DNA of 64,000 bases from Aquimarina sp. MMG016 (lineage in GTDB: Bacteria > Bacteroidota > Bacteroidia > Flavobacteriales > Flavobacteriaceae): assembly GCF_018100805.1 (NCBI RefSeq), contig NZ_JAGJEA010000003.1:1-64000 (forward strand). The letters are read 5' to 3'. The stretch's first letter is position 1, and the number at the start of each line of letters is the position of its first letter. Of the stretch, positions 8,209 to 16,990 are shown one piece after another. A program made the position numbers and the translations under genes. The notes below the pieces were generated by a model. That model was not told the DNA's origin and made no database searches. It saw nothing but the letters and a program-made list of their open reading frames with translations.

Positions 8209-8706
8209 CTAGTATCTTGACAACTGTCTATTAAAAGCTCTTAAGTGATTTTTAGAAGCACGAAGTAAATTAGAATATACTTGTTTGGTATACTCATCTT
8301 GAGTATTATTAATCGCTTTTTGTATATCAGTGATATCAGTTTCTTCGATAAGCACCCCTACATTCAAGGCATCCTTAACTGAATTTGAACCTAATTCAGT
8401 CAAATAATTATATAATTTTTGTACTTCAGGGTTATAGAATTTTCCTTTTTCATTATAAACGTTGTATGATACTTGATTTTGTATTAATAACTCTTCTATT
8501 GCTTTGAAGTGTCGTTCTTCGCTTTGCTTAATATTATCAAAAATCTTCAACCTCCATTTTTCACCTAAGAACATATAAACATCCAATGCCAGTTTTTCTT
8601 CTTCCAGCATATATTTCATATCCTGAATAGCCTTGCTATCCATATTTTCTTGATTATAACCGATAATTCCGGTTAAGAATAATAAAAGTACAATTATAGT
8701 TTTCAT
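8209..8706 (-). CDS. DUF2202 ferritin-like protein
   Basis: A 165-residue protein with a signal peptide (about 1-18) and a four-helix ferritin-like domain. The segments LEEEKLALDVYMFLGEKW and QSEERHFKAIEELL carry the E and ExxH residues of a di-iron site, and a second pair lies near SNLLRASKNHLRAFNRQL. DUF2202 proteins are periplasmic or cell-surface di-iron proteins of unknown role. It is a single gene with its own FNR-type site. Confidence 0.8.
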   Translation of the reverse strand: MKTIIVLLLFLTGIIGYNQENMDSKAIQDMKYMLEEEKLALDVYMFLGEKWRLKIFDNIKQSEERHFKAIEELLIQNQVSYNVYNEKGKFYNPEVQKLYNYLTELGSNSVKDALNVGVLIEETDITDIQKAINNTQDEYTKQVYSNLLRASKNHLRAFNRQLSRY

Positions 8707-8778
8707 CGCCTTATAATTTAATTTGATTAGGATAATTTTCTAAATCATGAAACTAGTTATTGGCTATATATTATACTA

Positions 8779-8790
8779 TGATGTTTATCA
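8779..8790 (-). promoter_or_regulatory. FNR/FixK-type site 3
   Basis: TGATGTTTATCA. The minus-strand box TAGTTTCA (8755-8748) lies 23 bp away, in front of the DUF2202 gene starting at 8706. Confidence 0.72.
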
Positions 8791-8830
8791 GGTTGATCAA
8801 TATTTTATCTTAAAAAATAGACTCTACGAC

Positions 8831-10093
8831 CTAAACTTTTTTTCCTTTCAACATTTTGTTCCAATATAGATACGGAAGCATGTACTTTTTAAGAATCCAT
8901 AACCTCCAGTGCTCTTTAGAACTATCAAAAATTAGCATCTGTTTAAGCTTTGGATCCGGTGTGAAATTATTTTCATAATCAAACTCTCCTAATACCATTT
9001 TTCCATAAGCTGTAACCAATGGACAAGATGAGTATCCGTTATAAGAAAAGTTATTGGCTTCTCTATTATGAATAAGCCTCATAATATTATCCACAACTAC
9101 GGGAACCTGTTTTCTAATTGCTGCTCCTGTTTTGGCAGTTGGCAAAGCTGTTACATCTCCTAATCCAAAAATATTATTATATTTTTTATGCTGTAATGAA
9201 TGATGATCAACATCTAGCCAACCAGCCTCATTAACCAGCATGGAATCCTTCACAAACTTTGGGGCGGTTTGTGGTGGAGCCAGATGCAACATATCAAAAG
9301 GTATTTCGATAATAGTATCCCCGCTCATACTTTCTCCAAGAGTATTATCTTCAGTAATAATACATTGATTTTCTTCAGGGGTAGTATTCCGGAAATAGAT
9401 AATCTTCTTATCGGGATCAATCTTAAACGGTGCATAAAAAGGTTTAAAGTGTATCCCATATCTGTGAATCACTTTCATTAAGGTCTCCCTTATTGGTTTT
9501 ACTCCAAAGATTACGGATCCTGGTGTAGCAAAAACTACATTGGTTTTATCCTTCAAACCTTTCTTTCTGAAATAATCTGCAGCCAAGTACGCTGTTTTTT
9601 GGGGAGCCCCTCCACATTTAATTGGTGTAGTGGGTTGAGTGAATACAGCGTTCCCTCCTTTGAAATTTTTCATAACTTCCCAGGTATGTTCAGGGTCAAT
9701 ATAATTACTACAAACAATTCCTTTATCTAATGATTCCTGGAGTCCCTCTATTAGCGAATTATCCATAACTAATCCGGGTGAAACTACTAAATAATCGTAA
9801 GTAATATCTCCATTGATTTTTGTAGCAACAGAATTATTCTCTGGGTCAAAACCAGTGGCAAAATCCTTAATCCAGGATACTCCACTTGGCATTACATCGG
9901 CCATGGGCCGTGCTGTCTTTTTAAAATCATAAGTGCCGGCCCCTACCAATGTCCAAGCCGGTTGATAATAATGGGTATGAGAAGGTTCAATAATTGCTAT
10001 ATCTAAGTTTTTGTCTTTTTTGAGAAATTGAGCTGCTGTCATGATTCCTCCTGTTCCTCCACCTATTATCAATATTTGATAATGTGTTTTCAT
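8831..10093 (-). CDS. sqr: sulfide:quinone oxidoreductase
   Basis: A 420-residue flavoprotein. The N-terminal FAD-binding motif is GGGTGGIMTA (11-20). Three cysteines stand in family contexts: C128, C160 in KCGGAPQK, and C357 in SSCPLVTAYG. C160 and C357 match the redox-active pair of type II/mitochondrial-like SQR. The second FAD contact GLGDVTALPTAKTGAA lies at about 310-325. It oxidises sulfide to sulfane sulfur and passes electrons to the quinone pool. It is divergent from the sulfite dehydrogenase genes and shares their GTAAC-type control, supporting a sulfur-oxidation role. Confidence 0.92.
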   Translation of the reverse strand: MKTHYQILIIGGGTGGIMTAAQFLKKDKNLDIAIIEPSHTHYYQPAWTLVGAGTYDFKKTARPMADVMPSGVSWIKDFATGFDPENNSVATKINGDITYDYLVVSPGLVMDNSLIEGLQESLDKGIVCSNYIDPEHTWEVMKNFKGGNAVFTQPTTPIKCGGAPQKTAYLAADYFRKKGLKDKTNVVFATPGSVIFGVKPIRETLMKVIHRYGIHFKPFYAPFKIDPDKKIIYFRNTTPEENQCIITEDNTLGESMSGDTIIEIPFDMLHLAPPQTAPKFVKDSMLVNEAGWLDVDHHSLQHKKYNNIFGLGDVTALPTAKTGAAIRKQVPVVVDNIMRLIHNREANNFSYNGYSSCPLVTAYGKMVLGEFDYENNFTPDPKLKQMLIFDSSKEHWRLWILKKYMLPYLYWNKMLKGKKV

Positions 10094-10150
10094 TTATTTT
10101 GAGTTTTTCTTTATTATGCTTAAAAATACACTCTTGAGTACACTGTTACA

Positions 10151-10164
10151 GTAACATAGGTTAC
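10151..10164 (-). promoter_or_regulatory. GTAAC-N4-GTTAC palindrome, sqr promoter
   Basis: GTAACATAGGTTAC. On the minus strand a -7 box TATTTTTA (10128-10121) lies 22 bp from this 14-mer, the same geometry as the FNR-type sites when a 14-bp frame is used. A further half-site makes TGTTACAGTAACA (10144-10156). A CRP-family regulator other than the one in this window is the likely binder. Confidence 0.7.
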
Positions 10165-10287
10165 AAAAGACCTAAAACATCTGGAAATAAATATTTTACA
10201 ATCTATTAAGTAAGTAAATCATATCTTGTAATAGTTATTAGATAAGCTTCATCAATAATAAAGATATAGACAGGTAAAAATGGAATT

Positions 10288-10301
10288 GTAACAAATGTTA
10301 C
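10288..10301 (+). promoter_or_regulatory. GTAAC-N4-GTTAC palindrome, sulfite dehydrogenase promoter
   Basis: GTAACAAATGTTAC, extended to a 16-bp perfect palindrome TGTAAC-AAAT-GTTACA arms at 10287-10302. A -7 box TAATTTTA lies at 10324-10331, 22 bp downstream, leading to the ATG at 10357. Confidence 0.72.
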
Positions 10302-10356
10302 AGAACGTAAAACAATAAAATTCTAATTTTAAAGATCAATACACACTCATTTGTAA

Positions 10357-11577
10357 ATGAAACGACGAAATTTTGTTAAGAAAACTGTACTGGCATCTAT
10401 GGCAACAATCATAGGTGCTGATATTGTTTTTGGATCCAAAATGCTTAAAGGGTATCAGCCTATAGTACTTCAGGATCAAGACCCGTTTAAGATGTTCAAT
10501 AAAGATCGGGGGATGGAGGTTCTCAATGATAAACCATGGAATATTGAAGCAAAAGCTCATTTGTTGGATGATAAAATAACCCCTAATAAATACATGTTCA
10601 TTCGAAATAATGGTCTCATTCCTAAAGATATTGATGTTAAGAACTGGACATTAACTATTGATGGAGAGTCTGTAAAACAAAAGAAAACATATTCTTTGGC
10701 TGATCTAAAATCAAAATTTTCAGAATACACATACCAACTTACTTTAGAGTGTGGAGGTAATGGTCGCAGCGAATTTGATCCTCCTGCAAAGGGAAATCAA
10801 TGGACAGTTGGGGCTGTTTCTTGTGCCGAATGGACCGGCATTAGATTACGCGACGTTCTTGAAGATGCTGGCATCAAGAATAATGCTGTTTATATAGGAT
10901 ATCATGCTGCTGATACTCATCTTAGTGGCGACCAAAAAAAAGAACCAATCTCACGAGGTGCTCCGATGGTAAAAGCATTGCAAGATGAAACATTGTTGGC
11001 CTTTAAAATGAATGGAGAAGACATCCCATTAGCGCATGGTTACCCTCTTCGATTGGTAGCTGGAGGATGGCCTGCATCAGTTTCAGGAAAATGGGTGAAT
11101 AGGATTAGTGTGCGTAATAAAGTACACGATGGTACTAAAATGACAGGAACGGCATACAGAGTTCCCTGCGAACCTGTAGCTCCGGGAGAGAAAGTAAAAG
11201 ATGAAGATATGTGTATCATAGAATCGATGCCTGTAAAATCCCTCATCACATATCCAAAATCGGGTGCTATGATTAATCAAGGAAAACAATTAAAAATAAG
11301 AGGTCATGCCTGGGCTGGTGAACTGGAAGTTACTAAAATGGAATACTCTATTGACTTTGGTGCTACCTGGAAAGAATGTCCTGTGGAGAAACCGGCAAAC
11401 CGATTAGCTTGGCAACATTTTTCTGCAACCATAGATTTTCCTGAAAAGGGATATTATGAAGTATGGGCACGCGCTACAGATTCAAATGGTACAAGTCAAC
11501 CTATGCTTCTGCCTGGATGGAATCCAAAAGGGTATTTAAATAATGCCTGTCATCGCATTGCCGTAAAAGTGAAGTAA
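10357..11577 (+). CDS. molybdenum sulfite dehydrogenase, SoxC/SorA type
   Basis: A 406-residue sulfite oxidase-family enzyme. It begins with a twin-arginine signal (KRRNFVKK, then a hydrophobic stretch to about residue 27), so it is exported folded. The molybdopterin domain spans about 80-280, with the Mo-ligating cysteine C132 in LECGGNGRSEF and substrate-site motifs HLSGDQ and HGYPLRLVAGGW. The C-terminal Mo-cofactor dimerisation domain (about 285-400) has MEYSIDFGATWKEC. It oxidises sulfite to sulfate in the periplasm and hands electrons to the cytochrome encoded next, which starts directly after its stop codon. Confidence 0.9.
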   Translation: MKRRNFVKKTVLASMATIIGADIVFGSKMLKGYQPIVLQDQDPFKMFNKDRGMEVLNDKPWNIEAKAHLLDDKITPNKYMFIRNNGLIPKDIDVKNWTLTIDGESVKQKKTYSLADLKSKFSEYTYQLTLECGGNGRSEFDPPAKGNQWTVGAVSCAEWTGIRLRDVLEDAGIKNNAVYIGYHAADTHLSGDQKKEPISRGAPMVKALQDETLLAFKMNGEDIPLAHGYPLRLVAGGWPASVSGKWVNRISVRNKVHDGTKMTGTAYRVPCEPVAPGEKVKDEDMCIIESMPVKSLITYPKSGAMINQGKQLKIRGHAWAGELEVTKMEYSIDFGATWKECPVEKPANRLAWQHFSATIDFPEKGYYEVWARATDSNGTSQPMLLPGWNPKGYLNNACHRIAVKVK

Positions 11578-12051
11578 ATGGATCAGCAAACTCAATTCAG
11601 ACAACAGGTAAAAACCATTTATCGACTTCTGCTGGTAATATTTACCATGGTCGGATTGATTACTGCTGCCGGAATTTATCTTATTACAGATCCAACATTA
11701 TCTGCGTTTGAGAGTTCAACCATTGAATCGCCAGATGTAGCCTTAGAGGAGGATGAAGATAAAATAGAAAACGGAATACATCTAAGAACTGGGCTTATTG
11801 ATGCAGAAGGTTTAATGACAGTGGTGAATAATTGTACCAACTGTCATTCGGCGAAACTCGTTACTCAAAACAGGATGAATGAAGAACGATGGATTGCCAC
11901 AATACGATGGATGCAAGAAACCCAAAATTTATGGGATCTGGGGGGTAATGAAAAAATCATAGTAAATTATCTGGTTGCCAATTACCCTCCAAAGAAAAAA
12001 GGAAGACGAGAAATATTAACAGATATAGAATGGTATGATTTACAGGATTAG
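11578..12051 (+). CDS. membrane-anchored monoheme cytochrome c, electron acceptor of the sulfite dehydrogenase
   Basis: A 157-residue protein with one N-terminal membrane helix (about 14-36) and a periplasmic heme domain with CTNCH at 86-90 and candidate axial methionines in RWMQETQ. SorB-like cytochromes take electrons from SorA-type sulfite dehydrogenases. It starts one base after the dehydrogenase gene and overlaps the rhodanese gene by 17 bp. From here electrons could reach the cbb3 oxidase encoded nearby; that link is inference. Confidence 0.85.
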   Translation: MDQQTQFRQQVKTIYRLLLVIFTMVGLITAAGIYLITDPTLSAFESSTIESPDVALEEDEDKIENGIHLRTGLIDAEGLMTVVNNCTNCHSAKLVTQNRMNEERWIATIRWMQETQNLWDLGGNEKIIVNYLVANYPPKKKGRREILTDIEWYDLQD

Positions 12052-13006
12052 CTTAATTACTATTTTAGGGTTATTGCTTTTCTCCTGTTCAAAAACTAAG
12101 GAAAAAGTAGAAAAAGAAGCTGCTCCTGTAACCAAAGCTGAAATAAAAACATATTTCAGTACTGAACATATCATCGAAGCTGAAGAGTTATTATCAATTT
12201 CAAAACAAAAACATATAAAAATAATAGACTTCAGAAAATCTAAAATTTATAACAAAGCTCATATCAATGGCGCTCTAAATATCTGGCGAACAGATATTGA
12301 AAACAACTCATATCCTTATAAAGGTATGATGGCTAAAAAAGAACAGATTGAGACCTTATTTAGCAAATTGGGAATTAAAAATGAAGATACACTAATTGTC
12401 TACGATGATCGAGGAGCTTGCGACGCAGCTCGTTTGTGGTGGGTCCTAAAAAACTACAATTTTGAATCTGTAAAATTATTAAATGGAGGGTTAAAAGCTT
12501 GGCAAAAAGTAGGTGGCACCACTACTGCTGAAACTGTTTCTATAGATCCTTCAGAATTTACTTTGCCAGCAAATAGTTCTTTTGACCTATGGATTGGCAA
12601 GGATGAAATTATGGAAACTCTGAATTCGAATGGAAATGATATCATTCTGGATACCAGAAATATAGATGAATTTAGTGGCAAAAGACAAAAAAACGGAGCT
12701 TCTAAAGGAGGTAGGATCCCTAAAAGTATTCTAATTGATTGGTCTGAAGCCATCGACTATAATGAAACTCATAAATTTAAATCCTACGATGAACTAGAAA
12801 ACACCTATAATCATATGAAAGCATCAAAAAATGACCCTATTATTACCTATTGTCATAGTGGTGTTCGATCTGCCCACACTACCTTTGTATTAACCGAATT
12901 ACTAGGCTATAAAAATGTAAAAAACTATGATGGTTCATGGGTAGAATGGAGTTATTTTAAAGAATTACCTTCTGAAAAAGATAGTATAACAACAATAAAA
13001 AAATAA
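12035..13006 (+). CDS. tandem rhodanese (thiosulfate/mercaptopyruvate sulfurtransferase) lipoprotein
   Basis: A 323-residue lipoprotein: signal peptide ending in LLFSC (lipobox cysteine near residue 18), then two rhodanese domains, about 45-165 and about 180-315. The second has the active cysteine C273 in ITYCHSGVRSAH. The first also has a cysteine, C129 in DDRGACDAARLWW, at the place of the loop that is inactive in many tandem rhodaneses. It transfers sulfane sulfur, probably in the periplasm, making or using thiosulfate. It belongs to the sulfur operon by overlap. Confidence 0.9.
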   Translation: MIYRISLITILGLLLFSCSKTKEKVEKEAAPVTKAEIKTYFSTEHIIEAEELLSISKQKHIKIIDFRKSKIYNKAHINGALNIWRTDIENNSYPYKGMMAKKEQIETLFSKLGIKNEDTLIVYDDRGACDAARLWWVLKNYNFESVKLLNGGLKAWQKVGGTTTAETVSIDPSEFTLPANSSFDLWIGKDEIMETLNSNGNDIILDTRNIDEFSGKRQKNGASKGGRIPKSILIDWSEAIDYNETHKFKSYDELENTYNHMKASKNDPIITYCHSGVRSAHTTFVLTELLGYKNVKNYDGSWVEWSYFKELPSEKDSITTIKK

Positions 13007-13009
13007 ATT

Positions 13010-13885
13010 ATGGAAAAATATATAAGTGCGTTTGGTGATGCTTTTATGAACAGCGTACAATGGACCTGGAAATCCGTGCTTTTCGAAGTTCCTTGGTACA
13101 CAAACTACTTTTGGGGGCTTACTGCCATCTCTTTATTAGTTTGGGGATTGGAAATGGTTTTCCCATGGAGAAAAAATCAATCCATTTTCAGAAAAGATTT
13201 TTGGTTGGATGGGTTCTATATGTACTTTAACTTTTTTCTTTTTGCTATTGCTATAAGTGGATTTTATAAGTTACTAGGTCTAATCTTTGGAGATTTGGGA
13301 GTGTCTGCAACTACCTTTACCATAATGGACATTTCTGGTTGGCCCATGGGGGTACAATTGGTTATATTTTTTATTATTCTAGATTTTGTGCAATGGTTCA
13401 CCCACATCTTATTACATAAATACTCCTTCCTTTGGAGGTTTCATAAGATTCATCACTCTGTTAAGGAAATGGGGTTTGCTGCCCATCTTAGATATCATTG
13501 GATGGAAAACATTTTTTACAAACCATTAAAAACCTTGGGAGTCATGATTTTAGGAGGTTTTGAGCCCGAACAAGCATACATAGTACATTTCTTTGCCATT
13601 GCTATTGGGCATCTCAATCATGCAAATATTAAAATCACCTGGGGACCTTTGAAATATATCTTCAACAATCCCGTGATGCACTTATACCATCATTCATATG
13701 TATTGCCAAAAGGGTCTTATGGAGTAAATTTTGGAATTAGCTTAAGTCTATGGGATTATATTTTTAAAACCAATTATATCCCCGAAGATAGTGGGACCAT
13801 AGAAATTGGTTTTCCGGGGGATGAAAAAATCCCTAAAAACTTCTTTAATCAGATTGTTTATGGTTTTAGAAAACTACAAAAATAA
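13010..13885 (+). CDS. membrane fatty acid hydroxylase/sterol desaturase-family protein
   Basis: A 291-residue protein with four to five membrane helices (about 20-50, 65-90, 108-130, 185-205). It has the three histidine clusters of the family: HILLHKYSFLWRFHKIHHS (about 136-154), GHLNH and HLYHHSY (about 223-229), which bind a di-iron centre. These enzymes hydroxylate or desaturate lipids with oxygen. It starts 3 bp after the rhodanese and ends the sulfur operon; why a lipid oxygenase is placed here is unclear. Confidence 0.85.
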   Translation: MEKYISAFGDAFMNSVQWTWKSVLFEVPWYTNYFWGLTAISLLVWGLEMVFPWRKNQSIFRKDFWLDGFYMYFNFFLFAIAISGFYKLLGLIFGDLGVSATTFTIMDISGWPMGVQLVIFFIILDFVQWFTHILLHKYSFLWRFHKIHHSVKEMGFAAHLRYHWMENIFYKPLKTLGVMILGGFEPEQAYIVHFFAIAIGHLNHANIKITWGPLKYIFNNPVMHLYHHSYVLPKGSYGVNFGISLSLWDYIFKTNYIPEDSGTIEIGFPGDEKIPKNFFNQIVYGFRKLQK

Positions 13886-13924
13886 TAAGGAAGCGATTCG
13901 TCAGATAGCAAATCACTTCCTTAT
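13885..13924. terminator. hairpin terminator after the sulfur operon
   Basis: Arms 13885-13898 and 13911-13924 form a 14-bp stem with one G-U pair and a 12-nt loop. Read on the minus strand, the stem is followed by TATTATTTTT, so it could also end a leftward small transcript. Confidence 0.6.
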
Positions 13925-13990
13925 AAACCAATCAATCAAAATGTATCAATCATCTAAGACAAAGATAATGTGGATTGATACTATAAATCA

Positions 13991-14004
13991 GTAACAAAAG
14001 TTAC
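13991..14004. promoter_or_regulatory. third GTAAC-N4-GTTAC palindrome
   Basis: GTAACAAAAGTTAC. No -7 box at the expected distance to the right. On the minus strand a perfect TATCTTTG lies at 13967-13960, 23 bp away (1 bp longer than for the two other sites), pointing into the short stretch that ends with the 13885-13924 hairpin. Confidence 0.55.
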
Positions 14005-14060
14005 ATTGAAAAACAACTTTTATTAAGTTAAACTGCATAAAATCAACACACAGGTTATGC

Positions 14061-14072
14061 TGACCAAAGTCA
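14061..14072 (+). promoter_or_regulatory. FNR/FixK-type site 4
   Basis: TGACCAAAGTCA. The box TATATTCC lies at 14096-14103, 23 bp downstream, in front of the gene starting at 14132. Confidence 0.68.
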
Positions 14073-14131
14073 TAGATTATCATCTTTGATTATTCTATAT
14101 TCCAGATTATCTTAATCAAAAAAACTTCACC

Positions 14132-14623
14132 ATGTCAGTGATAACTTCAAAAATTAGTATAGAAAAGCTTCCTAAAAGAACGCTTGCTTATATTCAGAAT
14201 ATTGGACCTTACCAGGGAGATACCGAACTTTTTGGCAGGTTATTTACTACTGTAATGAAATGGGCACAACCCAAAGGTTTAATGCATGATCCTAGCTCAG
14301 AAGCTATTACTGTATATCACGATGATGCCGAAACAGTTCCTGAGGATCAACAAAGAATCAGTGTAGGATTCACTGTTCCCGAAAGCACTACACCCGAAGG
14401 AGAGATTCAAATGTTAGAAATCCCTGAAGGCAACTATGTAGTTGGTTCTTTTGAAATTCTTCCAAGCCAATATGGAGATGCCTGGAGTCAGGTTTTTGAT
14501 TACATCAGAAATGAAAAAATTATACCTTCGGCAAAAATGATGTATGAGTCCTACAAAAACGAACCAGATACGCATCCAGAAGGAAAACATATTGTAGATA
14601 TCTGTGTGATGATAGAAAAGTAA
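14132..14623 (+). CDS. GyrI-like/AraC effector-binding domain protein
   Basis: A 163-residue stand-alone small-molecule binding domain (GyrI-like/SOUL-type fold). It begins with ITSKISIEKLPKRTLAYIQNIGPYQG, the typical first strand and helix, and has the repeat motif around FEILPSQYGDAWSQVFDYI. It has no DNA-binding domain. The ligand is unknown. It is monocistronic, convergent with hemN, and preceded by both a GTAAC-type palindrome and an FNR-type site. Confidence 0.8.
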   Translation: MSVITSKISIEKLPKRTLAYIQNIGPYQGDTELFGRLFTTVMKWAQPKGLMHDPSSEAITVYHDDAETVPEDQQRISVGFTVPESTTPEGEIQMLEIPEGNYVVGSFEILPSQYGDAWSQVFDYIRNEKIIPSAKMMYESYKNEPDTHPEGKHIVDICVMIEK

Positions 14624-14631
14624 TAAAATAC

Positions 14632-14680
14632 AACCTGAAACCTTTTTATACAGTCATTGAAAATAATTGGGTTTCAGGTT
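14632..14680. terminator. shared hairpin terminator, overlapping the 3' end of hemN
   Basis: AACCTGAAACC (14632-14642) and GGTTTCAGGTT (14670-14680) form a perfect 11-bp stem. The loop contains the hemN stop codon at 14646. T-rich DNA follows on both sides, so it can serve both convergent genes. Confidence 0.65.
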
Positions 14681-16010
14681 TATTACGTTGTAAACGAAGA
14701 TCAAAAGCCATACAAATATTACGCACATAAGGATGTCCTTTTTCGGTTACTCTTATATTATGATTACTAATTTCTATTAATTCGTCTTTTTCCATTTCCC
14801 GAAGTCGTTCGGATACATCAGCTAACTCATCAAAATGTAGTGAATCTATACTCCAATCCGTTTCAAAATGACACATAAGATTTAGAATATGTTTTCTAAT
14901 AATTTCATCTTTTTTAGTTAAGATATGACCTCGATAAACTGGGATGATTCCTTCATGTACTAAATGTTGATACTCCTCTATTCCTTTTACATTTTGGGCA
15001 AAACCATACCAACTATCACTAATGGCTGATACCCCCAAACCAACCATCAATTGAGTTTTAGAAGCAGTGTATCCCATAAAGTTACGATGTAGTGTATCAT
15101 TCTTCATAGACTTGTATAAGGAATCTGTCTTTAAAGCAAAATGATCCATTCCTATCTCTACATAACCAACTTCTGAGAGTAGTTTTTTACCTATTTCGTA
15201 TTGTCTGCGCTTTTCCTCGGCATTTGGTAAATCAGTTTCTTTAAAGCCTCTTTGTCCATTACCTTTTTGCCAAGGTACATGTGCATAGCTATAGAATGCT
15301 AAACGATCGGGCAGTAATTCTTTTGTTTTATAAATAGTCTCCATAACGGCTTCTTCAGTCTGAAAAGGCAGTCCAAAAATAATATCATGACCTACAGAAG
15401 TGAACCCAATCTTTCTTGCAGTCTCTGTTACATATTTTACATTTTCAAAAGGTTGAACACGATGAATAGCTTTCTGAACGGTTTCGTTATAATCCTGAAC
15501 TCCAAAACTCACCCTCCTAAACCCTACATCATACAATGCCTGTAAATGTTCTTTGGTTGTATTATTAGGGTGCCCTTCAAAACTCAATTCTATGTTAGGG
15601 TCAAGTTTGGCAAAATAAAATATACTAGTGAGAAGATAGTTCAGATTTTTAGGAGAGAAAAATGTAGGTGTACCTCCTCCCAGGTGTAATTCTTTAATTT
15701 TAGGCTTCCCATCAAAAAGTTTTAAGTACAACTGCCATTCTTTTAATACTGCATTAATATATGGTACTTCTACATCATGCCTTTTGGTAATCCTCTTATT
15801 ACATCCACAAAAAGTACACATGCTCTCACAAAACGGTAGATGAATATATAGGCTGATCCCTTCAGAAGTATTGCTTTCAGAAAAAGATTTTTGTATTGAT
15901 ATTTTCCAATCCTTTAAAGAAAATACATCTGTATCCCAATATGGAACTGTAGGGTAACTGGTATATCTAGGACCAGGAACATTGTATTTATGAATTAGGT
16001 TGGTATGCAT
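14646..16010 (-). CDS. hemN: HemN, oxygen-independent coproporphyrinogen III oxidase
   Basis: A 454-residue radical SAM enzyme. C61, C65 and C68 (CESMCTFCGC) bind the 4Fe-4S cluster; LHLGGGTPTFF (about 110-120) contacts SAM; the C-terminal HemN domain (about 365-445) is present. It turns coproporphyrinogen III into protoporphyrinogen IX without oxygen, the heme step needed in hypoxia. It lies 88 bp downstream of a Usp gene on the same strand and I see no own promoter with an FNR-type site, so it is probably cotranscribed from the site at 16991. Confidence 0.95.
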   Translation of the reverse strand: MHTNLIHKYNVPGPRYTSYPTVPYWDTDVFSLKDWKISIQKSFSESNTSEGISLYIHLPFCESMCTFCGCNKRITKRHDVEVPYINAVLKEWQLYLKLFDGKPKIKELHLGGGTPTFFSPKNLNYLLTSIFYFAKLDPNIELSFEGHPNNTTKEHLQALYDVGFRRVSFGVQDYNETVQKAIHRVQPFENVKYVTETARKIGFTSVGHDIIFGLPFQTEEAVMETIYKTKELLPDRLAFYSYAHVPWQKGNGQRGFKETDLPNAEEKRRQYEIGKKLLSEVGYVEIGMDHFALKTDSLYKSMKNDTLHRNFMGYTASKTQLMVGLGVSAISDSWYGFAQNVKGIEEYQHLVHEGIIPVYRGHILTKKDEIIRKHILNLMCHFETDWSIDSLHFDELADVSERLREMEKDELIEISNHNIRVTEKGHPYVRNICMAFDLRLQRNKPETQLFSMTV

Positions 16011-16098
16011 ATGTTTTTGTTTTATTTCCGATTAAAAAGCTTTCTATGGTCAAACTAATACTTGTTTCCAAAAAGGACTTATTTCACTATTTAAAAGC

Positions 16099-16938
16099 TT
16101 ACTCATGTAATACCAAAAAGGGTACACTGATATGATAACTTATCTTTTCTATTGTTGGATGAAATAAGATTCTCTGAAAAAAATTAAGGTTTTTAGCAAT
16201 CATCGTAATCATATCTATATCTCTACTTTCTACAAAACATTGTATAGCTTGTTCAATACTAGGATTTGATAAAAAATGAAAACTATGTTCTACACTATCT
16301 TCTAAATAATCATCAAGAAAATCTTTATTCTTTTTTTGTGAATCGGTTAGTTCTTGTTCTTTTTTGGAGATATGCAATATTCTTAATGCCGAATGATTCA
16401 TTGTAAGAATTTCTGTAATAGTATTGAGTACTCTATTTTTATAAAAAATGTTGTAATCTGTTGGAAACGCAATCTCATTAAGTTTAGAGTATTTTGCTTT
16501 TTCAGGAATCACTAGTACAGGACATTTTACCTTGGTAATAACATCGCCGGTATTGCTTCCTATTGTTTTCTCTTTTAGTCCAGAGGCACCTTTGGTCCCC
16601 ATAACAATAAAATCAATGTTTTTTTCTTCGACCTGTTTTCTTATACTATCTACAAAAAAGATATATTCATTGATAGTGAAAAAACGATGTTTTGTATTTA
16701 GAGGTAATTTCTGGATTCTTTTGAGTAGGAGTTGCATTTGCTCTTTATCACTATGTGTAATCCTTTCTAGAACATGGTCCTTCGATCCATAAAAAGAATT
16801 ACTTCCTATCACTTCCTGATAGGGAGACACATGTAACAAATAAAAATTACATTTTACTTTTTTGAAAAATGACAAGGCATATACAATGGCGTTCCACGAA
16901 TTTTCTGAAAAATCCGTTGGTATCAATATATTCTTCAT
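16099..16938 (-). CDS. tandem universal stress protein (UspA family)
   Basis: A 279-residue protein with two Usp domains (1 to about 147 and about 150-279). The first ends with the ATP-binding pattern GTKGASGLKEKTIGSNTG, matching G-2x-G-9x-G-S. The second domain lacks it. Usp proteins of this type are stress and dormancy factors. It is the first gene of a likely usp-hemN operon, with an FNR-type site and a perfect -7 box upstream. Confidence 0.9.
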   Translation of the reverse strand: MKNILIPTDFSENSWNAIVYALSFFKKVKCNFYLLHVSPYQEVIGSNSFYGSKDHVLERITHSDKEQMQLLLKRIQKLPLNTKHRFFTINEYIFFVDSIRKQVEEKNIDFIVMGTKGASGLKEKTIGSNTGDVITKVKCPVLVIPEKAKYSKLNEIAFPTDYNIFYKNRVLNTITEILTMNHSALRILHISKKEQELTDSQKKNKDFLDDYLEDSVEHSFHFLSNPSIEQAIQCFVESRDIDMITMIAKNLNFFQRILFHPTIEKISYHISVPFLVLHE

Positions 16939-16990
16939 TTTGTACTATCTTACTATACACAAATGTATTAGGAAGAAAAAAATGAAAGAA

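Noticed and set aside
13806..13994. Short plus-strand frame overlapping the end of the membrane hydroxylase gene
   Set aside because: It starts inside the hydroxylase gene in another frame and runs through the hairpin at 13885-13924; no family features.
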